Part shown: positions 18,151 through 26,931 of the stretch, in pieces
How the letters are laid out: every line of letters begins with the position of its first letter
Numbering within the stretch: the first letter of the stretch is position 1
Source: Thermoplasmata archaeon
GTDB taxonomy: Archaea > Thermoplasmatota > Thermoplasmata > Thermoplasmatales > Thermoplasmataceae
Length of the DNA: 64,000 nt
NCBI GenBank assembly: GCA_021797355.1
Contig: JAJZZX010000001.1
Coordinates: 450,523 to 514,522, forward strand
Direction of reading: 5' to 3'
Translations under genes and position numbers: made by a program
The notes under the pieces: generated by a model
What the model saw: the letters and a program-made list of their open reading frames with translations, nothing else
Databases searched by the model: none
What the model was told of the DNA's origin: nothing

Positions 18151-18449
18151 TGGAAATAATGCTCGTAAGTATGCTTTCCCTCATTCTGTTTGTTATTGGT
18201 CTCTATGGAATAATGACATCCAATGTGGGAATCAAGATGCTTATCTCACTAGAGATAATAATCAATTCCGCCATTCTGAATCTTGTTGCTGTGGCAGTGG
18301 CATATTCTTCGGTTGACCCCATAATACTGGCTCTTTTTGGAATAGCAATTGGGGCAGTGGAGTCTGTGGTTGGCCTTAGCATTCTGACTGCCACTTACAA
18401 GAAAGTTGGAAAAATTGCAATCTCCCTGCTTAAGGAGATAAGGTGGTAA
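18150..18449 (+). CDS. nuoK: Complex I subunit NuoK
   Basis: 99-residue, three-TM antiporter-adjacent subunit. Conserved glutamates are present in helix 2 (LISLEIIINSAILNL) and helix 3 (AIGAVESVVGLSIL), which form part of the proton path. Starts on the ATG that overlaps the preceding TGA. Confidence 0.92.
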   Translation: MEIMLVSMLSLILFVIGLYGIMTSNVGIKMLISLEIIINSAILNLVAVAVAYSSVDPIILALFGIAIGAVESVVGLSILTATYKKVGKIAISLLKEIRW

Positions 18450-18450
18450 A

Positions 18451-20388
18451 ATGTATCTGCCTGGATGGTTTATCTTCCTCAGCCCTCTTATAGGTGCTCC
18501 CGTTGCACTCGGCATTGGTAGGAAATATAGGAATCTTGCCGGCATAATCGCAAGTATAGCGGTGGGCGGTGCCCTGATTGCCTCCATAATTACATTCTTC
18601 TACGTTGATAGCGGGACGGTAGTGTCAAATAGCTCAAAACTTTACATACTTACCGGGAACTACGCGTATAACCATTATCTGTGGTTCCTCAATATAGACG
18701 CCGGAATATTCATCGATCGTCTGGCTGTAGTCATGGCCCTCATGGTATCGTTTGTATCGTTAATGATACATCTGTTTGCCATCTATTATATGAAGAATGA
18801 TCCAAACAGGCACGTTTATTTTGCGGAAACTTCGCTATTCACCGCCGGAATGCTCGGGCTTGTTGTGGCATCCAATCTTGTTCTGTTCTTCCTCTTCTGG
18901 GAGCTTGTTGGGCTCTGTTCATACCTCCTTATTGGATTCTGGTTCTTTAAGCCAAATGCCACTGCTGCTGCAAAGAAGGCCTTTATTGTCACAAGGGTAG
19001 GCGACTTGTTGTTCCTAGTTGGCATGGCAATCCTTTACGATTCACTGGTAAACTTCAGTGGGCTTGGCAATAACAGCCCACTCAGCATCCCATTCCTCAT
19101 ACAGAACGCCCCTGCCATCGCATCATACATTGGAAGGAATACGTTGGGGATAATAGCTGTGCTATTCCTGGCAGGAGCTGCTGGAAAGTCCGCCCAGTTC
19201 CCGCTGCATGTGTGGATACCGGATGCTATGGAAGGTCCAACTACCGTTTCAGCACTGATCCATGCAGCAACCATGGTCACCGCCGGCGTATATCTGGTGG
19301 CCAGGGTGTTCAACATATTTTACGCAGCAGCACCGTTTGCGCTTTATTCAGTTGCAATCCTGGGAGCTTTTACTGCGGTCTTTGCAGGCATAATAGGGAT
19401 ATTTGTCAACGATATCAAGCGGATACTTGCATATTCGACAATAAGCCAGATAGGATACATGCTAGCTGCAATAGGGCTAGGCGGTCTCTTTGGATATGGC
19501 GCGGTTCCCCTGGGGATGTTCCACCTTGTAGTGCACGCTGTATTTAAGGCGTTGCTCTTCATGGCGGCCGGGGCAATTCTGATAACTCTGATGGATCTCA
19601 GGGACACCAGGGAAATGGGCGGTCTCTGGCGCAGAATGCCAATGACCATTACGCTGCTGTTCATCGGATCGCTTGCCCTAATTGCGTTTCCTGGAACATC
19701 AGGGTACTTCTCAAAGGATACCATAATATCGGCATCATGGGTCTATTTCACTCAATATCACACTGCAGCCAGCTTTCTGCCCTGGTTATTTCTTGCCACA
19801 GGGGCACTGCTGACTACTCTCTATACATTCAGAATGTTCTTCAGGGTGGCAATCGGAAAACCGAGATCACATCTGGCTGAACACGCAAAGGACCCTTCAG
19901 TTTTTCCTTTGATCCCATTATTCATACTTGCAGCAGGAGCACTACTTCTTGGCCTGATACAGGTTCCTTTCTATAAATTCATCACCCCAAACTACGAATT
20001 CCCCGTTGTGCCCATCTACATTGAAGCTATCCCAATAACTCTTGTTGCGGTTGGGCTCATCGTCACGTATCTAATATATGGCACGGAAAGATGGACGAGA
20101 ATGGAATTCAGCCGGAATCACATTTATCGGCTCGCCAAGAACAAGTTCTACCTTGACACCATTTTCACAAATATTATCGCCGAAAGGGTCATAGCCCCAG
20201 TATCAGGTACATTTGCCAGATTTGAGGACCGTTACAATGCTGCCGTAGACGGGTTGGGAAAAGGAACATTGACACTGGGTGCGCTGTTCAGGAGAATCCA
20301 GGACGGTGTGGTTGAAAACTACTTTGTTGTGCTCATTGTGGGTATTTCTGTAGTTTTCATAATAATGGAACTTGCGGGGTTGATGTGA
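18451..20388 (+). CDS. nuoL: Complex I antiporter-like subunit NuoL
   Basis: 645 residues, about 16 TM helices; the distal proton-pumping subunit. Key motifs: 'LFFLFWELVGLCSYLLIGFWF' (helix-5 Glu), 'AGKSAQFPLHVWIPDAMEGPTTVSALIHAATMV' region with the helix-7 Lys and helix-8 His, and 'LAYSTISQIGYML'. The C-terminal part extends into the long lateral helix and final anchor helix (after residue 560), as in true NuoL and unlike NuoM/N. One base separates it from nuoK. Confidence 0.94.
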   Translation: MYLPGWFIFLSPLIGAPVALGIGRKYRNLAGIIASIAVGGALIASIITFFYVDSGTVVSNSSKLYILTGNYAYNHYLWFLNIDAGIFIDRLAVVMALMVSFVSLMIHLFAIYYMKNDPNRHVYFAETSLFTAGMLGLVVASNLVLFFLFWELVGLCSYLLIGFWFFKPNATAAAKKAFIVTRVGDLLFLVGMAILYDSLVNFSGLGNNSPLSIPFLIQNAPAIASYIGRNTLGIIAVLFLAGAAGKSAQFPLHVWIPDAMEGPTTVSALIHAATMVTAGVYLVARVFNIFYAAAPFALYSVAILGAFTAVFAGIIGIFVNDIKRILAYSTISQIGYMLAAIGLGGLFGYGAVPLGMFHLVVHAVFKALLFMAAGAILITLMDLRDTREMGGLWRRMPMTITLLFIGSLALIAFPGTSGYFSKDTIISASWVYFTQYHTAASFLPWLFLATGALLTTLYTFRMFFRVAIGKPRSHLAEHAKDPSVFPLIPLFILAAGALLLGLIQVPFYKFITPNYEFPVVPIYIEAIPITLVAVGLIVTYLIYGTERWTRMEFSRNHIYRLAKNKFYLDTIFTNIIAERVIAPVSGTFARFEDRYNAAVDGLGKGTLTLGALFRRIQDGVVENYFVVLIVGISVVFIIMELAGLM

Positions 20389-20389
20389 T

Positions 20390-21871
20390 ATGTTCATACT
20401 CATAATCTTCATTTTAATGATTCTGGCCAGCATTGGATCTTTTGCCTTCAATCAGAAAAGGAGGACATTTGTGGTGGCATCTACGGGTATCTTCCTTATC
20501 CTTACCATAGCATACAGCATACTGAGGTTTAGTTCCGGATACTCATCTGGCGGCTTTATGTCAGTGGAGAATTACGGAATTGCAACTTCAATAGGAATTT
20601 CATTTTCCATTGGTGTAAGCGGGTTGGCTGACGCACTGTTGATTCTTTCCGCGTCTGTCATATTCATATCAGCGTTTATAGGGGAGAGCCACGATTACAC
20701 ACCCACAATTTATTCATACATCCTTCTGGCTGAAGTGGGGCTCTTTGGAATCCTGATATCCAGGGATTTCCTGTTCTTCTATATATTCTGGGAGGTTGTG
20801 TTAATACCGGTATACTTCATGGTCGCACAGTACGGTGGAAGAAACAAGGATCATGTATCATTGAAGTTCTTCGTATATACCCATATCGGGTCTGTCTTCC
20901 TCCTGCTTTCAATATTCACAGTATATGCATATCACTATACCAGCACAGGCGTGTTCACATTCCAGATCAGCGCACTTATGCAGAGCAAATACATTGAGCA
21001 AATTCCGACATATCTTAGAGACTTTGCCATATTTGGCTTCCTATTTGCTTTTCTGGTAAAAATGCCATCTTTTCCAGTTCATTCATGGCTGCCTGATACG
21101 TATGAGACATCACCTTATCCTGGGACAGTGATTCTTGCAGGTGGGCTGTCTCTAATGGGTGGCTTTGGACTGTTCGGAATACTTTTGCCAGTCTACTCGG
21201 CCCTTGGAACACTGACTCTGCAGATACTGGTGGCTCTAGGCATAATAAGCCTGCTTTACTTTTCATTCACAGCCCTGATCCAGAAGAATCTCAAGAGAAT
21301 GATGGCGTTTGCCAGTGCAGGTGCCATGGGGTTTGTGACCCTTTCATTCGGTGCTGGCCTTCTGGAAGGAAGTGCATATGATGCAAACCTTGAGCTTGCA
21401 GGTGGAATGTTCCAGATTGTAGCCCATGGCCTAATAATGGCAATGGTCTTTACAGCACTATATTTCATAAAGAAATCTACCGGCAAGGAGACGACCTATG
21501 GATTGGGAGGAATATACAGGGAGGCGCCAATGTTGAGCACGTTTTTGCTTGCGGGGCTTCTCGCGTCTCTTGGCCTTCCAGGCCTTGCTGGCTTCATTGG
21601 AGAGTTCTCAATTCTGGTGGGCTCATTCAGTGCCATAGGGTGGCTCATTATTCTAGTCATACTGGCAATGATAGTCACAGCTTCTTATCACATATGGGCA
21701 GCGCAAAAATCCCTCTATGGGCCATATAACGAGAATTTGGGAAAAATTTCAGATATTCCAGCACACAGGTTCGCCATACTGCTGGGGACATTTGCTGGAA
21801 TATTCATTCTCGGTGTGGTACCAAACCTGATCTATGGCATCCTTGTTTCATACTTGGGAGGTATAATCTAA
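20390..21871 (+). CDS. nuoM: Complex I antiporter-like subunit NuoM
   Basis: 493 residues, about 14 TM helices, proton-pumping subunit. Seen: 'FFYIFWEVVLIPVYFMVAQYG' (Glu of helix 5), 'FLVKMPSFPVHSWLPDTYETSP' (Lys of helix 7) and 'KNLKRMMAFASAGAMGFVTL'. It overlaps nuoN by one base (TAATGA). Confidence 0.94.
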   Translation: MFILIIFILMILASIGSFAFNQKRRTFVVASTGIFLILTIAYSILRFSSGYSSGGFMSVENYGIATSIGISFSIGVSGLADALLILSASVIFISAFIGESHDYTPTIYSYILLAEVGLFGILISRDFLFFYIFWEVVLIPVYFMVAQYGGRNKDHVSLKFFVYTHIGSVFLLLSIFTVYAYHYTSTGVFTFQISALMQSKYIEQIPTYLRDFAIFGFLFAFLVKMPSFPVHSWLPDTYETSPYPGTVILAGGLSLMGGFGLFGILLPVYSALGTLTLQILVALGIISLLYFSFTALIQKNLKRMMAFASAGAMGFVTLSFGAGLLEGSAYDANLELAGGMFQIVAHGLIMAMVFTALYFIKKSTGKETTYGLGGIYREAPMLSTFLLAGLLASLGLPGLAGFIGEFSILVGSFSAIGWLIILVILAMIVTASYHIWAAQKSLYGPYNENLGKISDIPAHRFAILLGTFAGIFILGVVPNLIYGILVSYLGGII

Positions 21872-23316
21872 TGACAGCACCTAATTTACTTGCCGGACCG
21901 CAAATACTTCTGAGTTTCACCCCTGAGATTTTCCTTGGTCTGGTAGGCTTCGTAATTCTGGCACTTGGCGTATTCCGCATCCAGAAGCAGGTGATGGCGT
22001 GGGTCACATTCGGCTCGCTAGGCATATCGGCCATTCTTGTATATCTTATGTCCCCAGTGGATCACAGTGTATTCCAGGGGACTTTCACTTACACATATTT
22101 CGGCATCTATTTCGCTGTGGTAATGATTCTTTCCGGAATGCTAATTTCTTATCCCGCTACCCGGGCAATAAGATCGAGAAGTGAGGTCTTCTATGCCACC
22201 CTGCTCTTCGTCACAGTAGGGATGATTTTTGCTGCCTTCAGCTATAACATAATAACGCTGTTCATCGCTTTTGAATCGGTCAGCATAGGTACTTATATTC
22301 TTGCCAGTTTTGGAAAGACCAGAAGAAGTCTTGAGGGCACAATCAAATACTTCTTCACAGGCACAATTGCCACAGCTTTCATACTTTTTGGCGCTTCTTT
22401 CTTCTTCATAGATACAGGTACATTCAATCTGTCTGTCCTTCCGAGCGCATCACCCACTCCGGAACTCGTGCTAGCACTGACATTCCTGGTTATAGGCTTC
22501 GGTTTCAAGCTAGCAATTTTCCCAATGCACCAGTGGGCTATTGATACGTATGATGGCACGGAAAACTCAATTTCTGCATATCTTGCAGCTGGAAGCAAGG
22601 TGCTGGCATTCCTTGTGGTCCTGAAGATATTTCTAGTGGGCTTTTCCTCAGACTTCAGGGACGTGGGGTACCTATTTGTCATACTCTCCATACTGACAAT
22701 GACATACGGGAACGTTTCAGCACTGTCCCAGAATAACCTGAAGCGCCTTCTTGCTTATTCCAGTGTTGCCCAGGCTGGCTATCTCATCCTGGTGCTGGCA
22801 GTGGTGGCCCTAGTCGGCAATCCATCATCTCCAGTAGTTGGCGTTGCGGTAGCAGCTGGAATGTTCTATTCTCTTGTGTACATTTTCATGAAGGGCGGGT
22901 CATTCATAACCTTGAATACGGTCAAGAAAGATAACGTCCTTGTTAGCGACGTTTCTGGCCTTGCAAAGAAGTCGCCCTCCGTTGCTGTCAGCTTCTCAAT
23001 CCTGCTTCTTGCACTTGCAGGAATCCCCATAACTGGAGGATTCTTTGCAAAGTACCTGCTCTTCCTCTCTCTGGTTGAGGGCAACCTCTGGTGGCTGGCA
23101 GTTATTGCCATTCTTAATAGTGCAATTTCTGTCTTCTATTACTTCAGGGTAATACTTTATATGTTCGGAAAGGAGGCATCTTCATCAGAGCCATTTGATC
23201 TGTCAGCATTTGCAAGGGTTCCTGTATATGCCTCGGCATTAATCACTGTTGCCCTTTCTGTTGTAGTTGTATGGTGGCCAAATCTCATAGGCTTTGCCGG
23301 AGGGCTGTTTGGGTGA
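21871..23316 (+). CDS. nuoN: Complex I antiporter-like subunit NuoN
   Basis: 481 residues, about 14 TM helices; the third antiporter-like subunit. 'LFIAFESVSIGTYILASFGK', 'FGFKLAIFPMHQWAIDTYDG' and 'NLKRLLAYSSVAQAGYLI' carry the conserved Glu and Lys. Last recognisable nuo gene; two small unknown genes follow at 7 bases and by overlap. Confidence 0.93.
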   Translation: MTAPNLLAGPQILLSFTPEIFLGLVGFVILALGVFRIQKQVMAWVTFGSLGISAILVYLMSPVDHSVFQGTFTYTYFGIYFAVVMILSGMLISYPATRAIRSRSEVFYATLLFVTVGMIFAAFSYNIITLFIAFESVSIGTYILASFGKTRRSLEGTIKYFFTGTIATAFILFGASFFFIDTGTFNLSVLPSASPTPELVLALTFLVIGFGFKLAIFPMHQWAIDTYDGTENSISAYLAAGSKVLAFLVVLKIFLVGFSSDFRDVGYLFVILSILTMTYGNVSALSQNNLKRLLAYSSVAQAGYLILVLAVVALVGNPSSPVVGVAVAAGMFYSLVYIFMKGGSFITLNTVKKDNVLVSDVSGLAKKSPSVAVSFSILLLALAGIPITGGFFAKYLLFLSLVEGNLWWLAVIAILNSAISVFYYFRVILYMFGKEASSSEPFDLSAFARVPVYASALITVALSVVVVWWPNLIGFAGGLFG

Positions 23317-23323
23317 GATAAGT

Positions 23324-23689
23324 ATGAATATTGACAGCGATATGGAAATCATCAAAAGCGCCCTTATTTATGGGGATATGGATGATGCTGAGAACATTAT
23401 CCAGAAAAGGATCGTGGAAATGAAATTCCTCCTGAAGAGGCACAAGAACCAGATATACCAGTCTTACCTGTCATTCCTGCAGGCACTGGACAGCTTGCTG
23501 AGAGTGCAGATCGATCTTGAATCTTTCAAGCAGCAAGTAGGAAACATACATGGCATCGAAAATTTGCTGGAGGGAAATGCCGGTGAGCACGGGTACCTCA
23601 GTTCATTGTTTTATCTTCTCCAACTTTCTATGGACCGTTACAATGTAGCCTATCCAAAATACGACATGAAGAGGTGTGATGATCTTTGA
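23324..23689 (+). CDS. Unknown small protein at the end of the nuo operon (1)
   Basis: 121 residues from the ATG at 23324, seven bases after the nuoN stop. Soluble and predicted mostly helical; heptad-like stretches (AENIIQKRIVEMKFLLKRH; SYLSFLQALDSLL) suggest a helical bundle or coiled coil. No cysteines except one near the C-terminus and no motif I recognise. Position suggests a complex I accessory, assembly or electron-input factor. A longer frame from 23294 would overlap nuoN and is less likely. Confidence 0.65.
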   Translation: MNIDSDMEIIKSALIYGDMDDAENIIQKRIVEMKFLLKRHKNQIYQSYLSFLQALDSLLRVQIDLESFKQQVGNIHGIENLLEGNAGEHGYLSSLFYLLQLSMDRYNVAYPKYDMKRCDDL

Positions 23690-23940
23690 AAGCTAGATTT
23701 GATCAGTGTTTTTCTCATCTTGAAGAGGACGAGGAATCAGCGGCGGAATGCATTCACTGCCTAAAAAAATATGGCGAACAGATTTTCTTCGATCAGGCCC
23801 AAGGAAGGCTGGTAATGGGCCGCGAAATGTACGATGACAGCTACTCCGGTGCAATGAAAACCCTTACGGACATCCTGAAGATAAAGACAAGGGCAGATTA
23901 CGAAAGCATGGACAGGAAATACAACCTGACAATGTACTGA
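23686..23940 (+). CDS. Unknown small Cys-containing protein at the end of the nuo operon (2)
   Basis: 84 residues, start TTG at 23686 overlapping the previous stop (TTGA). Cysteines C8, C22 and C25 with His24 (ECIHCLKK) could bind a metal or Fe-S cluster, or form a redox-active CxxC. The rest is acidic/helical and ends 'RKYNLTMY'. I do not recognise the family. Overlap with its neighbour and the lack of a promoter put it in the nuo transcript. Confidence 0.62.
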   Translation: MKARFDQCFSHLEEDEESAAECIHCLKKYGEQIFFDQAQGRLVMGREMYDDSYSGAMKTLTDILKIKTRADYESMDRKYNLTMY

Positions 23941-23994
23941 AAAGATTAGAACACAGGTCAAAAATTTAAATCATCTTATCCTCTCTTGCAAAAC

Positions 23995-24732
23995 ATGCCC
24001 TTGGATTTCTCGCCGTCCATAGTCTTGAGGAAGGATGAAGGTCTGAACAGGATAATAATTTCAAATGGAGTGAACAATGGAATCAGCAACCAGGGACTGC
24101 GGGAAATGCTGATGTCTCTTACGGATGCCATGTCGGATAACGAAAATCCCATTCTTATAACCGGGTCAGGGGATAAGGCATTTTCAATGGGGTATACTGC
24201 AAACTGCACAAAGATATCAGACAAGATACATCTGGAGGAGGCTTACCATCTGGGGACAAGTGTGGCCAGAATCCTTCTCCGCAGCCAGGTTCCCATAATG
24301 GCTGCAGTAAACGGCTACGCGTTGGGACTTGGGCTGGAGATAGCACTCTGTTGCGATTTCGTAATCGCATCTGCAAAGGCGAAATTCGGCATGCCGGAAA
24401 TCAAGTACGGCATCCCCTCTCTGACAGGTTTTGTCCCTGAACTGACTGAGAAGTACAGCGGAGCACTCTATGCAAGGGTGAAGAGTGGGGAAATTTTCGA
24501 TGCAGAAGAAGCCAAGAAACTTGGCATGATAACATCAATCCTGCCGGCGCTAAATTTCAATAAGGCGGCGATTGAATACGCGCGGAAATTGAAACCTGAC
24601 CTGGTTAAGATGCTTAAGCCGGAAGAAAAGGTAAGCCAGTACCGAACGGCCATAGATTCTATGTTCTTTCGCCTCTATAATCCTACATGTTCAACCATGA
24701 TGGAGTTAGAGAGGTTCAGAAACAGTATTTGA
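23995..24732 (+). CDS. Enoyl-CoA hydratase/isomerase (crotonase) family protein
   Basis: About 245 residues. Crotonase fold: 'PILITGSGDKAFSMG' (first oxyanion strand), 'VPIMAAVNGYALGLGLEIALCCDFVIA' (second), 'AKFGMPEIKYGI'. The usual hydratase Glu positions are not plainly matched: the residue pair after 'GYALGLGLEIAL' has one Glu, but the second (normally in 'GMPEi.lGl.P') is in a shifted setting ('FGMPEIKYGIPS'), so hydratase, isomerase or another crotonase reaction are all possible. A TATA-like 'aaatttaaat' lies about 28 bases upstream of the ATG; a TTG at 23986 is the alternative. Overlaps the 3' end of tatC tail to tail. Confidence 0.8.
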   Translation: MPLDFSPSIVLRKDEGLNRIIISNGVNNGISNQGLREMLMSLTDAMSDNENPILITGSGDKAFSMGYTANCTKISDKIHLEEAYHLGTSVARILLRSQVPIMAAVNGYALGLGLEIALCCDFVIASAKAKFGMPEIKYGIPSLTGFVPELTEKYSGALYARVKSGEIFDAEEAKKLGMITSILPALNFNKAAIEYARKLKPDLVKMLKPEEKVSQYRTAIDSMFFRLYNPTCSTMMELERFRNSI

Positions 24733-25533
24733 ATCGGTAGTCCCGTACTTTCTTTCATACCTCCTTGAAAAGTATGCCCCCGCGAAATAAAGAGCAATCA
24801 TGGGAAGTGCCATCACCATCATAGTGAACCCCAGGACTCCTGGTGAAAATATCATCCCGAAAATCAGGGAGCCAACGACCGCATATCTCCAGTGCTTGAA
24901 CCATGTATCAGATTGCACAATTCCCGACCTGGTCAGCCCATACATAAATACAGGGATCTCGAAAGCAAGCCCAAAACTCACCACGTAAAGGAGGAGGAAG
25001 GACACGAAGCTCATGATACCCATGCTTGAGTCTGCTCCGAGGCCAACGTTGAAGTTATGGAAGATGATGAATAGCTCCGGTGCCACAAACCAGAGCCCCA
25101 TAAAAGCTCCGGCAGCAAACAGTGCACTGGCCGGAACTGTAACAGTCCTGATAAGGGCCTTCTCACTCTTTTTCAGGGCTGGGCCGATAAATTTCCCGGA
25201 TTGATATACTATATTTGGCATGGAAAATATCAAGGCGAGGAACAAAGCAGTGTAAACGTTTGCGGAAACGCCGTCAGTAGGCTTAAGGACAAGAAGTGTT
25301 GTTCCTTTTGGCAAAATATGGGCTTCAAGCATCTTTAACAGTTGTGCAGGGATGTTGTGGTATACATTGAAAGCCAGGAATGGAAAAGTATACCCGAAAA
25401 GTGTGTAATATCGGATTTCAAAAATCAGGAAGAATATAAAGAAAAACCCGAAAACCTCCAGTATGCGGATCAACCTAAACCTGAGTTCATCCACATTCCT
25501 GAATATTATCGGCAGGAATTCTTCATCGCTCAT
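24706..25533 (-). CDS. tatC: Sec-independent (Tat) translocase subunit TatC
   Basis: 275 residues, six TM helices; receptor for twin-arginine signal peptides. The N-terminal 'DELRFRLIRIL' corresponds to the family's HLxELRxRL motif, although the usual His is replaced (NVDELR). Later: 'SFGLAFEIPVFMYGLTRSGIV' and 'WRYAVVGSLIFGMIFSP', typical TatC. Starts within the tatA stop (four-base overlap), so the pair is co-translated. The extracellular loop between helices 1 and 2 (about 45-95) is longer than in bacterial proteins. Confidence 0.9.
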   Translation of the reverse strand: MSDEEFLPIIFRNVDELRFRLIRILEVFGFFFIFFLIFEIRYYTLFGYTFPFLAFNVYHNIPAQLLKMLEAHILPKGTTLLVLKPTDGVSANVYTALFLALIFSMPNIVYQSGKFIGPALKKSEKALIRTVTVPASALFAAGAFMGLWFVAPELFIIFHNFNVGLGADSSMGIMSFVSFLLLYVVSFGLAFEIPVFMYGLTRSGIVQSDTWFKHWRYAVVGSLIFGMIFSPGVLGFTMMVMALPMIALYFAGAYFSRRYERKYGTTDSNTVSEPL

Positions 25534-25835
25534 TGGTTGTTAATTTTAAGTTTCTCGGCAATCTCCTTTGTCAGCTGTTCCTGAGACTTGTTTGCGGGAT
25601 CTATGCCGAGCCCCCTGGCAACCTCAGCGTAGTCCAGGGGTTTCTCCGCAGCCTGCGAAGTTTGCTGTGGATTCATTGCCTTCTTGATTTCATTTTCAAG
25701 TTCCATTTGGCCTCTTTTGAATTCTCCGGTAGCCTTACCAAGGTTTCTGGCGAACTCCGGTATTTTCTTCGTGCTTCCAAAGAGCAGGAGAATGACCGCC
25801 ACGACTATTAGCCACTCAATTGGCGAATCAAACAT
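25530..25835 (-). CDS. tatA: Tat translocase pore subunit TatA/E
   Basis: 101 residues: TM helix (IEWLIVVAVILLLFGSTKKIPEFARNLGKATGEF region) with the hallmark 'FGsxKiPeFaRnlG' hinge and amphipathic helix, then a polar Q/E-rich tail ending in a TatA-unrelated 'GLGIDPANKSQEQLTKEIA' segment. Forms the translocation pore with TatC. TATA at 25855-25863 lies 24 bases from its ATG (leaderless). Confidence 0.9.
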   Translation of the reverse strand: MFDSPIEWLIVVAVILLLFGSTKKIPEFARNLGKATGEFKRGQMELENEIKKAMNPQQTSQAAEKPLDYAEVARGLGIDPANKSQEQLTKEIAEKLKINNQ

Positions 25836-25854
25836 AGCATTGTAATAAAAGATC

Positions 25855-25863
25855 GTTATTTAA
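25855..25863 (-). promoter_or_regulatory. TATA box of tatAC
   Basis: ATTAAATAAC read on the minus strand, centred about 24 bases upstream of the tatA ATG at 25835. Confidence 0.45.
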
Positions 25864-25900
25864 TCTTTTATGGTGGAGAAAAAATCTATTATTTTGGGTC

Positions 25901-26245
25901 TCAGGGCTGATCCAAATCGAGGTCCACGGTATATGATATCTTCCGGAATTCATCGGCAGCTGCCCTTATTGAAGAAAGGATATTGCTGTCAACTGCAGAA
26001 AATGATAGTGAAATTATCTTCTTCTCAGAGTTAACCACAACAAAGCCCACGGTCTTGTCATCAGGCTTGACTTCATCCGTCCTGGCGTAAGTCTCTATGA
26101 ATTCCTGCAGAGATTCCTCGACATATTCGCTCGAAAGTATCTGCGGTAGAGATAGAAGGGAATCAGGCAGTCTGGAGAGTTCCACGCATATGACTGCCGG
26201 GTGCCGCCCCTTGATGGCAATGTTGTACATTGCACACTGGGTCAA
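25901..26245 (-). CDS. Unknown small protein downstream of peroxiredoxin
   Basis: Up to 114 residues (TTG start at 26245) or 109 from the ATG at 26230. Mixed alpha/beta composition with no TM segment and no recognised motif; the strand 'KTVGFVVVNSEKKIISLSFSAVD' looks like a central beta hairpin. It begins five bases after the peroxiredoxin stop, so the two are probably co-transcribed. Function unknown. Confidence 0.6.
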   Translation of the reverse strand: MTQCAMYNIAIKGRHPAVICVELSRLPDSLLSLPQILSSEYVEESLQEFIETYARTDEVKPDDKTVGFVVVNSEKKIISLSFSAVDSNILSSIRAAADEFRKISYTVDLDLDQP

Positions 26246-26250
26246 TCAGA

Positions 26251-26865
26251 TCACGCTTTAACTCTCTTCAAGTACCAGCGCTCTGCGCCCTCTTCTTTTT
26301 CTCTTGTCAGGGCATCCTTGAACGTGGAAGGAGCCGATGCAATACCTTCCTTTCCTGGTTCCCAGTTTGCAGGGGTCGCGAGCTTCTTTTCCCAGTTGAA
26401 CTGAAGGGCCTTAATGACACGTATTATCTCCCTGATGTTTCTTCCAGTCTCTGCAGGATAGTAAATCATCCACCTGACAACCTGATTAGGATCGATGATG
26501 AAAACCCCTCTAACAGTGGTCCCAACCTTTGGATCAATCAGATTGTACTGGGTAGCAACCTCTCTCTCAAGGTCCGCCAAGACCGGGAATGGAACCTCTA
26601 TCCCGTACTTATCCTTTATGTCCTTAAGCCATGCAATGTGCGAATAAATGCTGTCTACGCTAAGTCCAATCAATTCCACTCCAAGCTTTTTGAATTCGTC
26701 ATAGGATTCTGAGAAAGCCATGAATTCTGTTGTGCATACCGGAGTAAAATCTGCGGGATGCGAGAAAAGCAATACCCACTTCCCCTTATAATTGGAAAGG
26801 GTTATCGGCCCCTGAGTGGAGTTCACGGTAAAATCCGGCGCTTTTTGTCCCAATGTCACTGCCAT
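26251..26865 (-). CDS. Peroxiredoxin (1-Cys, Prx6-like)
   Basis: 204 residues. Thiol peroxidase reducing H2O2 and organic peroxides. The peroxidatic Cys44 sits in 'HPADFTPVCTTEF' with Thr41. It is the only cysteine in the protein, so there is no resolving cysteine: a strict 1-Cys enzyme that must rely on an external thiol. The Prx6-type C-terminal domain (TPANWEPG) is present. On the minus strand 'ggtgat' about eight bases before the ATG and a TATA-like 'ttaatatatc' at 26897-26906 indicate a short leader with a ribosome-binding site. Confidence 0.93.
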   Translation of the reverse strand: MAVTLGQKAPDFTVNSTQGPITLSNYKGKWVLLFSHPADFTPVCTTEFMAFSESYDEFKKLGVELIGLSVDSIYSHIAWLKDIKDKYGIEVPFPVLADLEREVATQYNLIDPKVGTTVRGVFIIDPNQVVRWMIYYPAETGRNIREIIRVIKALQFNWEKKLATPANWEPGKEGIASAPSTFKDALTREKEEGAERWYLKRVKA

Positions 26866-26931
26866 TTTTTATCACCAAATAGTTATTGTTTTTTGATATA
26901 TTAAATAAACAGGTTGGTGCAAACTTTTGCC

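Noticed and set aside
14164-23316. The nuo operon as a membrane-bound hydrogenase (Ech/Mbh type)
   Set aside because: NuoD lacks both CxxC pairs that bind [NiFe], and NuoA, J, K and N are present; this is complex I.
25342-25584. Plus-strand ORFs opposite tatC/tatA
   Set aside because: Antisense shadows of clear Tat genes.
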